Below are positions 35,101-42,626 of a DNA stretch of 64,000 bases, piece by piece (positions within the stretch are counted from its first letter, which is position 1; every line of letters begins with the position of its first letter). This DNA is from Candidatus Zixiibacteriota bacterium. GTDB taxonomy: Bacteria > Zixibacteria > MSB-5A5 > GN15 > FEB-12. Where the stretch lies: NCBI GenBank assembly GCA_028289585.1, contig JANQPI010000010.1, positions 62,001 to 126,000 of the forward strand, written 5' to 3'. Under the pieces are notes generated by a model, which was not told the origin of the DNA, did no database searches, and worked only from the letters and a program-made list of their open reading frames with translations. The position numbers and the translations under genes were made by a program.

Positions 35101-35702
35101 AGCCAGTACTACTCCCACCCCTGGCTACCTATCTGGCCGCCCGGGCGATTGGTGGTCTGTTCGCCAAACCCGGATCGGCGGCAGGCGATCAAGCTGCTGC
35201 CGAACGTTATGACCAGTGGTTACTTGGCCTCGTTGCAGAACGCCAATTTGTTCACTGGGAAGGACACGAACAGTTTGCCGCACGCTATGCCTGGTCGGTA
35301 GCGATCCTTCTGCGTCATCCCGGTCTGCTTGCCTATCGGAGTCGAAGCGGCCTTAGGGAAAGTCTCGTCTCGTTCTTCGGTGACTGGACCGTCCGGCAAT
35401 TCCTGGCCGTGAATTCCTGGCAGGGAGACGATTGGTTCAATAAGGAACAGTTCGAATGGATCATCCGTCTTATCGCCGAACGGGAGCGGGCCGAGGTTGG
35501 ACTCGCGACTAAGTCGGGCCGAACGCGTCTCATCAAACGGCAGCAGACGGCGACGGAGTTGATTGCGCTCGCCGCCGAGCACTCGTACCAGGTCGCTGGC
35601 TTCCTGGATGCCGTGGCTCCAGTGACGACTGCCAAGCCGAAGCCGCGCGCACGAAAGACAGCAGCGAAGAAACGTCAGTCTCAGCCCAAGCGCCGTTCCT
35701 GA
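32184..35702 (+). CDS. Very large GH13 (alpha-amylase family) protein
   Basis: This roughly 1172-residue protein has no signal peptide. Residues 1-340 are an all-helical extension (ELAWRQYELKPLL, DLVTAAVLTDIFRWVLHCYA). The GH13 barrel follows: SDMVPNHVG (region I, about 415), IRFDAAMTLAKRH with nucleophile D535, LLAEAFW with acid/base E600, and SNPDERTA with the third Asp at 661. Region IV reads NPD in place of the usual NHD. A C-terminal part of about 400 residues is mostly helical and ends in an Ala/Lys/Arg-rich tail (KPRARKTAAKKRQS). It probably acts on intracellular alpha-glucan or trehalose-like sugars. ATG 32184 is chosen because an upstream GTG at 32016 touches the terminator. Confidence 0.85.
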   Translation: MTTTTDSRFLLEHLHDYFPLSLPLHELAWRQYELKPLLTSDDRRFTNLVHHLRIVALHFNEQEFRRTGQPSHIPPGDLVTAAVLTDIFRWVLHCYAHLEQAHVFDRAHDQVALRIRDAGGVERTKRRTITHYPPLPMLRDGLTLDAWIAAPAPALSNRELAIGEIVLLALAHENRAFRPFRRLFDDTELTVRTSLRTYQRECDTVLANEPPFSRSGLPILETLRLPLRAAPDSLDGQLEYVRREWGAWLPSELMEMLLHARDVREEERRLRGMGDGPPPVLRFGYASIYDDYAEPEAFSQDRDWMSNVVIIAKSTLVWLDQLAKRYRRPIERLDQIPDEELDRLARWGFSGLWLIGLWERSAASAEIKRMTGNPEAASSAYSLYDYEIAHELGGYDAFANLRDRAWQRGIRLASDMVPNHVGVHSRWVIEHPDWFVQLSQPPFPWYSYTGVNLAHDDRVVVQIEDGYWDRRDAAVVFKRIDTHTGDTRYIYHGNDGTSMPWNDTAQLNFLIPEVREAVIQTILHVARQFPIIRFDAAMTLAKRHFQRLWFPIPGDGGAIPTRAEHGLSRPEFDAVFPLEFWREVVDRVAVECPDTLLLAEAFWLMEGYFVRTLGMHRVYNSAFMNMLKMEENQKYRETVKNVLEFSPEVLKRFVNFMSNPDERTAIDQFGDGDKYFGVAMMMVTMPGLPMWGHGQIEGFTEKYGMEYRRAYHDEQPNDGLVRRHEHEIFPLMRRRHLFSGAELFALYDYITPDGHVDEDVHAYTNRAGEERAIVVFNNKFKETRGWIKMSTPINIGPADSPQLITRSLSEALALRSDDRVWYTFRDRKSGVEYLRSGSELANSGLYTELHAYQYYVFTDWHERYDSDGSLEELAAELGGGGVDSVERLLAERRHAPVMAPFATLLEPMLIRDLSGANHATAEGIWRERVLDWLHAAGEFADRPGEVSVAGKAVVTAWERLIALDPTHETETLEPVLLPPLATYLAARAIGGLFAKPGSAAGDQAAAERYDQWLLGLVAERQFVHWEGHEQFAARYAWSVAILLRHPGLLAYRSRSGLRESLVSFFGDWTVRQFLAVNSWQGDDWFNKEQFEWIIRLIAERERAEVGLATKSGRTRLIKRQQTATELIALAAEHSYQVAGFLDAVAPVTTAKPKPRARKTAAKKRQSQPKRRS

Positions 35703-35707
35703 GCGTA

Positions 35708-36007
35708 ATGGGGGTACCGGAATCGAGCGATGAGTCGCGCAATCAACGTGACGAGGTTCCACCGATCTATCGAACGGTCCGGCGCATCATTGTCGTCGTT
35801 ATCGGTGGCACGATTATCGCCATTGGCGTCGTCCTTTTCGTTCTCCCCGGACCGGGTCTGCCTGTTCTTCTGCTCGGCCTCGGTATTCTGGCCCTTGAAT
35901 TCTACTGGGCGAAACGATGGCTGGTAAAGACCCGACGCATGGCTCGAAAGACCGGTCTCTTTCGCAAGAAGCGTCGGTCATCGTCACCTGAATCCGGCGA
36001 CTCCTGA
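35708..36007 (+). CDS. Small transmembrane protein, PGPGW-type family
   Basis: This 99-residue protein has a hydrophobic pair of segments joined by the turn VLPGPGLPVLLLGLGILALEF, the signature of the PGPGW putative membrane family (here PGPGL). Flanking segments are charged: QRDEVPPIYRTVRRI before and KRWLVKTRRMARKTGLFRKK after. The function is unknown. It begins 5 bases after the GH13 stop, so it is probably co-transcribed. Confidence 0.82.
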   Translation: MGVPESSDESRNQRDEVPPIYRTVRRIIVVVIGGTIIAIGVVLFVLPGPGLPVLLLGLGILALEFYWAKRWLVKTRRMARKTGLFRKKRRSSSPESGDS

Positions 36008-36105
36008 ATCGAAACGCTTGTCCCCGCATATAAGTATTTCGAAATCGTCACAACCCGTCTAACACGAGCTGTTGTCGACACGACAAGGAACCGTGGGAGT
36101 ACGCA

Positions 36106-37557
36106 ATGTATCGCCTCACTCGCACCACAGCACATTTCGTTGCCCTTTTGATGGTGGCTTCGCTGCCCTCCTTGGGACAGACCATTGATAGTCCGCAGGA
36201 CCGTCCGTTAACGTCCCTTCGCGACTTCAACAACGCCCTGGTCGATATCGTCGATCAGGTCCGGCCGGCCGTTGTAACGGTATCGACCCAACGACTTGTT
36301 ACCGCGCGACCATCCCCCTTTGGCGGCGATCGGTTTTTCAATTTCTTTTTCCCCGATCAGGGCCGGCAAGAGGCCGAGCCCCGTCAGTTTGCCCAACGCG
36401 GGCTGGGTTCAGGAGTGATCGTGGATGCCAACGGCCTCGTTATCACCAATAATCATGTGATTGCCGATGCCGATTCAATCTATGTGCAGTTGTCAGATGA
36501 TCGTAGTTTTCTCGCTGACGTCGTTGGTACCGATCCGGCTACCGACATTGCCGTTCTCCGCATCGCGGGGGAGAACCTTCCACATGTCGACTTTGGAGAT
36601 TCTGACGACCTCCGTGTGGGAGAGATGGTCATGGCGATCGGTTCGCCCCTGACCGCCAACTTCGCATCGTCGGTAACAATGGGCATCGTCTCGGCCTTGG
36701 GTCGCACGGGTGTGCGTCTCAATATCGACTACCAAGACTTCATTCAAACCGATGCGGCCATCAACCCTGGAAACTCGGGGGGACCGCTGATCAATCTCGA
36801 TGGTCGCATCGTGGGTATCAACACCGCGATTGCCAGCCGCTCCGGTGGCAATCAGGGGATCGGCTTTGCCATTCCCGCCAACATGGTAGGCTCGGTTGTG
36901 AATTCTCTGGTTGAGACCGGGCGTGTGATTCGCGGTTGGCTCGGCGTCACGATTCAGGATGTCGATGACAATATGGCCGCAGCGCTTGGACTGAATCAGA
37001 TGCAGGGTGCTCTGGTCGGCGACGTGCTGAATAACTCGCCTGCCGCACGTGCAGGACTGGCAGCCGGAGATGTGATCGTTGCTATTGATGGACGATCAAT
37101 CGAGTCCTCCGAGGCGTTGCGCAGTCAGGTTGCGGCAATTGCGCCAGGAACGAAGATAGCCATGACTGTCCTGCGTGATGGCCAGGAGATGCAGAAGCGT
37201 GTCCTTCTCGGCGAACGACCCACTAACGATGCACTCGCCCGCTCTCCGGAAGCTCCCGATCGGCCCGATGAGGAGAAGCTTGGATTCACTGCCGTCGATT
37301 TGACTCCTGCAATCGCTCGCGAGTTCAACCTGAATCCCGAGCAGACCGGTGTCGTCGTCACGGCGTTGCAACCCGGGCGAACCGCCGCGACGGCGGGCTT
37401 GCGCCAGGGTGATATTGTGCGAGCCGTGAACCGTCGTCGAGTCACCTCGGTGGAGGATTTTCTACAGGTTTTAGGCGCCGTTCCAACGGGCGAATCGGTG
37501 CTGCTGAGAGCCTCCCGTGCCGGGACCGGGTTTTTCGCCGCCTTTCGTATGCCGTAG
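36106..37557 (+). CDS. degP: Periplasmic serine protease, HtrA/Do family
   Basis: This 483-residue protein has a signal peptide (TTAHFVALLMVASLPSLGQ) and then a trypsin-like domain with the catalytic triad H117 (ITNNHVIAD), D147 (TDIAVLRI) and S224 (GNSGGPLI). Two PDZ domains follow: GWLGVTIQDVDDN...AGLAAGDVIVAIDG and a second ending AGLRQGDIVRAVNRRRVTS. Do-type proteases degrade or chaperone misfolded envelope proteins, here fitting a window rich in outer-membrane proteins. The long acid/Phe-rich FFNFFFPDQ loop before the domain is the LA-loop region. ATG 36106 has GGGAG upstream. It stands alone, and no sigma-E-type promoter could be identified with confidence. Confidence 0.95.
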   Translation: MYRLTRTTAHFVALLMVASLPSLGQTIDSPQDRPLTSLRDFNNALVDIVDQVRPAVVTVSTQRLVTARPSPFGGDRFFNFFFPDQGRQEAEPRQFAQRGLGSGVIVDANGLVITNNHVIADADSIYVQLSDDRSFLADVVGTDPATDIAVLRIAGENLPHVDFGDSDDLRVGEMVMAIGSPLTANFASSVTMGIVSALGRTGVRLNIDYQDFIQTDAAINPGNSGGPLINLDGRIVGINTAIASRSGGNQGIGFAIPANMVGSVVNSLVETGRVIRGWLGVTIQDVDDNMAAALGLNQMQGALVGDVLNNSPAARAGLAAGDVIVAIDGRSIESSEALRSQVAAIAPGTKIAMTVLRDGQEMQKRVLLGERPTNDALARSPEAPDRPDEEKLGFTAVDLTPAIAREFNLNPEQTGVVVTALQPGRTAATAGLRQGDIVRAVNRRRVTSVEDFLQVLGAVPTGESVLLRASRAGTGFFAAFRMP

Positions 37558-37671
37558 AGATATATCGGTGGTCAGAAAGACGGAATCGATCGTTCTCATC
37601 CGTGCTGCCGATGCTTGCGGTGACAGGAGTCGAGGCGTAACCTTTGCGGAAGCCTTGACTACCTGCCTGCC

Positions 37672-39996
37672 TTGGTGAACCGCCCCGCTACGGAGTCCGC
37701 TATCATTTCCAAGCTTCCAACGGCTGTTGTCATCTTTCTTCTTCTGGTTATCCTGACGGGCTCGGCTCACGGTATGGCGGCGTTAGATGCTGTCGCTCGG
37801 GTTCTTGATGCCGATACCGAATCGCCAATCGTTGGCGCAACGGTCCGCCTGTCAGCAACGACCGGACGCATTGCCGACGCTGACGGGTACTTTCTCATCG
37901 CCTCGTCACCTCGGCTTACGCCTCTGACAATTTCGGCTGTCGGCTACGTATCACTCGACACATCGGTTCACATCAACACGGGCGATACGCTGCTTTTCCG
38001 GCTCAGCCGAACCGCTCTCGAAGGTGATGTGGTTTCGGTCACTGCCTCTCGATTTGCCGAAACGGTCTTCCAGTCCGTCCTGGCAACCGAGGTGACGTCG
38101 GACGTTGAAGTCAGCGAACGAGTCGCTGCTGTTACGGCCGACGTGTTGCGGGAAGAACCGGGCATTCAGGTACAACAGACGACTGCTGCTCACGGCACCC
38201 CGATAATCCGCGGACTGATCGGCCGCTATGTGTTGCTCCTCTATGACGGGATACGACTCAACCGACCTACTTTTCGATTTGGTGGCAACCAGTATCTCAG
38301 TACCGTCGAGCCCGAATTCATTTCATCAATCGACGTGGTGCGGGGTCCCGCATCGGTGCTGTATGGTTCCGATGCCCTCGGTGGCACCGTTAATCTCGTT
38401 CCGTCCTTGTTGCTACCCGCAACGCGACCAACCCTCGATGTGTCGCTCGTTAACCGACTCCGCTCGGCAGATCGCGGGGTCGGTGGCTTTGCGGAAATGA
38501 CCTACCGAGGTCGTCAGGCAGCCGTTCAGATCGGCATCGGTGGTCAGCAAACGGGAGACTTGCGCGCTGCCGAGCCGACAGGTGTTCAGTCTCCGACAGG
38601 TTGGTCTGAGGGGTCGTTGTCAGCTCGTGCGGCTCTCTTCGTTTCACCCGAACTGACGTTTACAGGAGATCTGCTGGCCGTTCGGCAGGACCGGGTACCA
38701 CGTTACGATCGGATCATCGACGGCAGTTTCGAGGAATTCACCTACGATCCACAGGACCGTGACCTGATCGCTCTCACCGCCGAACTGCGTGAGCCATCCT
38801 CGTGGCTGAGTGGCGTTCGGGCGACCGTCGCCTACCAAAGCGAGCGCGAGGGGCGGCGCCGTCTGCGAACCGGTCAGACGATCGGTGATGAATCTCGCGA
38901 TGAGACAACAACCTGGGGTGGATTCGTGCAATTGGACGTACCCATCCATGATCGCCATCGGTTGATCGTTGGCGGCGAGTACTACGACGATCGTCTGGAT
39001 GCCGAATCGTTCCGCCTCGATTCGAACCGCACCCCGCGGGCGACAACCATTCCCAACGGTGCTGAGCAACAGGCACTCGGTCTGTTTCTGAATGATCGCT
39101 GGACGGTAACGTCGCGTCTCTCATTTGATCTTGGCATCCGATTCTCTCGATATCGGATAGTTGCGACACTTGATTCAACATTCGGGCGTTTCGACGATGC
39201 GTTTACCGCGATCACCGGGTCGATCCGCGCGCGATGGCATCTTGATCACTCCCATAATCTAATTGCCGGAATCAGTCAGGGTTTCCGAGCTCCTAACTGG
39301 AACGATGCTCTCGTCCTCGACTTCTCCAGCAGTGGATTCGATGTTCCCTCACCGGGCATTGCCGAGGAACGATCGGTTAGTTACGAAGTCGGATGGCGGC
39401 ATCGGACATCCTCTCGTCGAGCCTCTTTGTTCGTGTACTACACGCGCTTGAGCGACCTCATTGATCGACGGCCAGCGACGCTAAATGGGCTACCGTTTCT
39501 CGACGAAAACGGCAACGGCGTACGGGATCTGGGCGAGGTTGCCGTCTTTGCTAAACGCAATGTCGGATCGGGGGAGATCTGGGGCGTGGAGTTCGATGGT
39601 CAGGTGGCGTTGGCACCCCACCTGACGATTGCCGGTAACGTGACCTACACGTACGGACGAAACATCACAGCCAGCGAGCCGTTGAGCCGAATTCCACCCC
39701 TGATGGGCCTGGCGCGGGTGAGGTATTCGCTCTCATCAGACACATGGCTCGAACTCTTCACGCGGGCAGCCGCTGATCAGACGCGACTGTCGGCCCGCGA
39801 TGTAGAGGACTCTCGTATCCCGACAGGTGGGACACCCGGCTGGATTACGTGGAATCTCCGGGGACGACTGTCCCGCGATGCCTGGGCGGTGACTGTAACG
39901 TTGGAGAATCTCACCGACGCGTCCGTACGAGAGCACGGATCGGGTGTCCTGAGCTCTGGGCGGGGCGTGGCTCTGACCACCTCGTTTCACTTGTAA
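37672..39996 (+). CDS. TonB-dependent outer membrane receptor
   Basis: This roughly 774-residue receptor has a signal peptide (AVVIFLLLVILTGSAHG), then a carboxypeptidase-regulatory-like (beta-sandwich) domain of about 85 residues (VARVLDADTESPIVGATVRL, FLIASSPRLTPLTISAVGY). The plug follows (GTPIIRGLIGRYVLLLYDGIR, VRGPASVLYGSDALGG), and then a barrel ending VLSSGRGVALTTSFHL. Such receptors import siderophores, vitamins or sugars using TonB energy. A calcium-like loop DENGNGVRDLGE lies in one extracellular region. The start is TTG 37672 or GTG 37675, with no clear ribosome site. No tonB or exbBD is in the window, and the ligand is unknown. Confidence 0.92.
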   Translation: MVNRPATESAIISKLPTAVVIFLLLVILTGSAHGMAALDAVARVLDADTESPIVGATVRLSATTGRIADADGYFLIASSPRLTPLTISAVGYVSLDTSVHINTGDTLLFRLSRTALEGDVVSVTASRFAETVFQSVLATEVTSDVEVSERVAAVTADVLREEPGIQVQQTTAAHGTPIIRGLIGRYVLLLYDGIRLNRPTFRFGGNQYLSTVEPEFISSIDVVRGPASVLYGSDALGGTVNLVPSLLLPATRPTLDVSLVNRLRSADRGVGGFAEMTYRGRQAAVQIGIGGQQTGDLRAAEPTGVQSPTGWSEGSLSARAALFVSPELTFTGDLLAVRQDRVPRYDRIIDGSFEEFTYDPQDRDLIALTAELREPSSWLSGVRATVAYQSEREGRRRLRTGQTIGDESRDETTTWGGFVQLDVPIHDRHRLIVGGEYYDDRLDAESFRLDSNRTPRATTIPNGAEQQALGLFLNDRWTVTSRLSFDLGIRFSRYRIVATLDSTFGRFDDAFTAITGSIRARWHLDHSHNLIAGISQGFRAPNWNDALVLDFSSSGFDVPSPGIAEERSVSYEVGWRHRTSSRRASLFVYYTRLSDLIDRRPATLNGLPFLDENGNGVRDLGEVAVFAKRNVGSGEIWGVEFDGQVALAPHLTIAGNVTYTYGRNITASEPLSRIPPLMGLARVRYSLSSDTWLELFTRAAADQTRLSARDVEDSRIPTGGTPGWITWNLRGRLSRDAWAVTVTLENLTDASVREHGSGVLSSGRGVALTTSFHL

Positions 39997-40084
39997 GGCC
40001 GGTGACTTCCACTCGACAGATGCGGACCTGGCCCCTACGTTGTCGGGCCTGTACAAACGATTACCACACACTGAGGAGTTAACG

Positions 40085-40870
40085 ATGATGCGAACAGTTG
40101 CCGTGCTGGCAGTATCCGGCGCGATGGTAACGATGATCGCTTGTTCACAAGGGGAGACGACGTCAGAGGAGACGACAACCATGACCCAGGAACAGGCCGC
40201 GATAAACATTCCGTCGTTACAGGACCAGCTCGATGAGATGCGAGCGAATTGGTCACAACGGGCCGACGAGGAGACGAAAACGGCCTTTGACGAAGGTGTT
40301 CGCTTGGTCGGTGCGACGGGAGTGCTTGGCACGGCCAAGAATGTTGGTGATGCCGCGCCCGATTTCACTTTAGCCAATGCCATGGGTGATCAGATAGCGC
40401 TTTCGACTCTGCTTTCCGAAGGTCCGGTCGTTCTGACCTGGTATCGCGGTGGATGGTGTCCCTACTGCAATCTCCAGCTCCGCTCAATGCAGGAGGTTCT
40501 GCCCGAGCTGCATGCTGCCGGCGCGCAGTTCGTGGCGCTTTCACCGGAGTTGCCGGATAGCACGATGTCGACCAAGGAGAAGTCGATGCTCGAGTACCAG
40601 GTTCTGTCCGACATCGGCAACGCTGTAGGTAAGCAGTACGGTATCGTGTACGAACTTCCAGAGATCGTGAAGACGCGCTTCCAGGGCCGCCTCGACATCC
40701 CCGGCTATAATGGTGATGAATCGTGGGAACTGCCGCTGGCCGCTACCTATGTGATCGATACCGACGGAGCGATTACGTATGCGTTTGTCGATGAAGATTA
40801 TCGGAAACGCGCGGAGCCGTCGACAATCGTCGCCGAAGTCAAAAAGCTTGCTGAAAAGAAACAGTCGTAG
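40085..40870 (+). CDS. Peroxiredoxin-like (AhpC/TSA) lipoprotein
   Basis: This 261-residue protein has a lipoprotein signal ending MVTMIAC (Cys about 20), so it is probably anchored facing the periplasm. The thioredoxin-fold domain has VGDAAPDFTLANAMGDQIAL, then VVLTWYRGGWCPYCNLQLRS with a CPYC motif, and the Prx-like LSPELPDSTMSTKEKSMLEY. It likely reduces peroxides or thiols in the envelope. ATG 40085 is chosen because GAGGAG lies upstream and the signal begins there; an upstream frame to 40040 is ignored. It ends before a terminator shared with the opposing operon. Confidence 0.88.
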   Translation: MMRTVAVLAVSGAMVTMIACSQGETTSEETTTMTQEQAAINIPSLQDQLDEMRANWSQRADEETKTAFDEGVRLVGATGVLGTAKNVGDAAPDFTLANAMGDQIALSTLLSEGPVVLTWYRGGWCPYCNLQLRSMQEVLPELHAAGAQFVALSPELPDSTMSTKEKSMLEYQVLSDIGNAVGKQYGIVYELPEIVKTRFQGRLDIPGYNGDESWELPLAATYVIDTDGAITYAFVDEDYRKRAEPSTIVAEVKKLAEKKQS

Positions 40871-40896
40871 TCATAACGCACGGACGAAACGTATCT

Positions 40897-40930
40897 CGGC
40901 GGTCGGAAGCTCAGCTACCGGCCGCCGTTT
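40897..40930. terminator. Terminator between convergent genes
   Basis: CGGCGGTCGG and CCGGCCGCCG form a 10-base stem with one G-U pair, followed by TTTCATTTA on the plus strand. It lies between the peroxiredoxin gene and the stop codon of the minus-strand lipoprotein gene. Confidence 0.75.
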
Positions 40931-40933
40931 CAT

Positions 40934-41467
40934 TTAGCGATAGCGAGCTCGGAAGCGACCGTCGAGCGTGTACTGTGCACCTAATGAGTTCTCGAAGACG
41001 GCATCGATGGTCAGGTACAAGTCCGACGAGCGGAGCGAATCGATTGCCAAAGTTCCTGACACCGGAAAATAGAGTTTCGCCTCGGCGGGTATGTCGTATA
41101 GGCCGAGGACCTGTATGACGCTGGTTTCCGACGTTAACGTTTGGACTACTGGCTCGAGTTCGGTGGGGAGCTGACAGAAGAGATTCAGCCGCAGCGACTC
41201 ATCAACAAAGAACTCGGTGATGATACTGTCGTTGACCATGCGCCCTCGGGTGAGAATCGATACAACCAGGACATTGGCGGTTCCCGGACGATACTTGGCG
41301 GCCTCTCGGGGGGTCAGTTCGGTGTTCGTGACCAGTTGCGTTCCTTGAATCTCTACCGTCCGTCGCCCTTCGGGATCGGTCAGGGCGAGACGAAGGATCG
41401 ATTTGCCGGTGCACGCGCCAAGGAGCACGCTCACGAACAGGAGAGCGGCGAGACTTCCGTACCTCAC
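40934..41467 (-). CDS. Predicted lipoprotein of unknown function
   Basis: This roughly 177-residue protein starts with MRYGSLAALLFVSVLLGAC, a clean lipobox (LGAC). The rest is a single beta-rich domain (RRTVEIQGTQLVTNTELT, RLNLFCQLPTELEPVVQTLT, LYFPVSGTLAIDSLR) ending RFRARYR. I know no family for it. GTG 41467 overlaps the GNAT stop by four bases (GTGA), so it is translationally coupled to that gene. This suggests a shared job, perhaps in lipid handling, since the two genes ahead look like sphingolipid genes. Confidence 0.72.
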   Translation of the reverse strand: MRYGSLAALLFVSVLLGACTGKSILRLALTDPEGRRTVEIQGTQLVTNTELTPREAAKYRPGTANVLVVSILTRGRMVNDSIITEFFVDESLRLNLFCQLPTELEPVVQTLTSETSVIQVLGLYDIPAEAKLYFPVSGTLAIDSLRSSDLYLTIDAVFENSLGAQYTLDGRFRARYR

Positions 41468-42621
41468 GAACCGGTGCTCGCATAGGCAACGTTGTGGAGC
41501 GGAAGCTCCACGAGGCGATATCGTTTCCGCGGTGTCGCCCCCATCTCGACCAGAGCCCGACGCATCAAGGCGTTCGTCTCCAGAACCCACGACATCTCTG
41601 CCTGCTGATACCCCCGTTCGATTGCTTTGTCAACTGTCTCAACATAAAGCAGCGTGTCGATGCCTCGCTTCTGATACTCAGGTATGACGCCGAATGTCAC
41701 CATTCGAATGCGATCAACCTTGTTGCGCACTTTCGTATGCCACAGCAACTGCGCCAGGCCAAACGGGAAGAGTCGCCCGTTGAGATGTACGAGCGCCTGA
41801 TTGATGTCGGGTAATGCCATCGAGAAGGCAACCGGCTCATCATCAACTAAGGCGATGAACACCAGATCGGGGTCGACAATCTGTTTGAACTGACTCGCCA
41901 TATAGGTGATCTGGGCATCGTCGAGCGGAACGAACCCCCAGTTCTCCGCCCAGGCCCGATTGTAGACATCCTTGATCTGGCCGACATCGGCATTGAATTG
42001 TTTCATGTTCAACGGACGGATCGTCACCCGGTTCCGTTTACGCAGGCGATCGACGATCGGTTGAAAGCGCGATATCCGCAGCTCCTCTTTGGTCACCTGA
42101 TACGCGAGCCAGTCCATGACCTTTGTAAACCCAAACCGCTCGGCCAGCTCGATCTGGTAGGGATGGGTCCAGGTCATCATGATCGTTGGTGGTTGTTCAA
42201 ATCCTTCGATCAGGAATCCGCCCTCATGATTGGTGGAGAAGTTGAGCGGCCCCCGCATCGACTCCATCCCCTCCTTCTTGAGCGTAATCATCGCCACTTT
42301 GAGCAACCGTTGGGCAACCTCATAGTCATTTTCGGTATCGAAGAATCCGAAGAATCCCGTCTTGTCCATATGGAACTCGTTGTGCTGATAGTTCAGGCAC
42401 GTCGCGATGCGACCAACGATCTTGCCCCCGCGCCGAGCGAGAAAGAGGCGGACCTTAGCCGTCCGGAAGAATGGATTCTTTTCGGGATCAAAGAACTCAA
42501 AGCGCTCCACCAGCAGATGTTGCACGTACTGCGGAACGTCGGCATAGAGCGAGAGGGGATAGGTAATGAACTGGCGACGAAGACTCTGAGAGTCCGCCTC
42601 GACGACTTCAATGTCGTTCAT
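41464..42621 (-). CDS. GNAT-fold acyltransferase, candidate bacterial ceramide synthase
   Basis: This 385-residue protein has two GNAT-like halves. The N-terminal half has VRLFLARRGGKIVGRIATCL and GFFGFFDTENDYEVAQRLLK; the second half has DVGQIKDVYNRAWAENWGFV, LVFIALVDDEPVAFSMALPD, IRMVTFGVIPEYQKRGIDTL and ETNALMRRALVEMGATPRKR. The last two are the acyl-CoA binding stretch and following helix. Its gene ends the serine-palmitoyltransferase transcript, only 5 bases after it. In Caulobacter the bacterial ceramide synthase (bCerS) is a GNAT-superfamily protein in the spt cluster, which supports the same role here. No biochemical proof in the sequence; a simple N-acetyltransferase cannot be excluded. 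Confidence 0.75.
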   Translation of the reverse strand: MNDIEVVEADSQSLRRQFITYPLSLYADVPQYVQHLLVERFEFFDPEKNPFFRTAKVRLFLARRGGKIVGRIATCLNYQHNEFHMDKTGFFGFFDTENDYEVAQRLLKVAMITLKKEGMESMRGPLNFSTNHEGGFLIEGFEQPPTIMMTWTHPYQIELAERFGFTKVMDWLAYQVTKEELRISRFQPIVDRLRKRNRVTIRPLNMKQFNADVGQIKDVYNRAWAENWGFVPLDDAQITYMASQFKQIVDPDLVFIALVDDEPVAFSMALPDINQALVHLNGRLFPFGLAQLLWHTKVRNKVDRIRMVTFGVIPEYQKRGIDTLLYVETVDKAIERGYQQAEMSWVLETNALMRRALVEMGATPRKRYRLVELPLHNVAYASTGS

Positions 42622-42626
42622 GTCGG

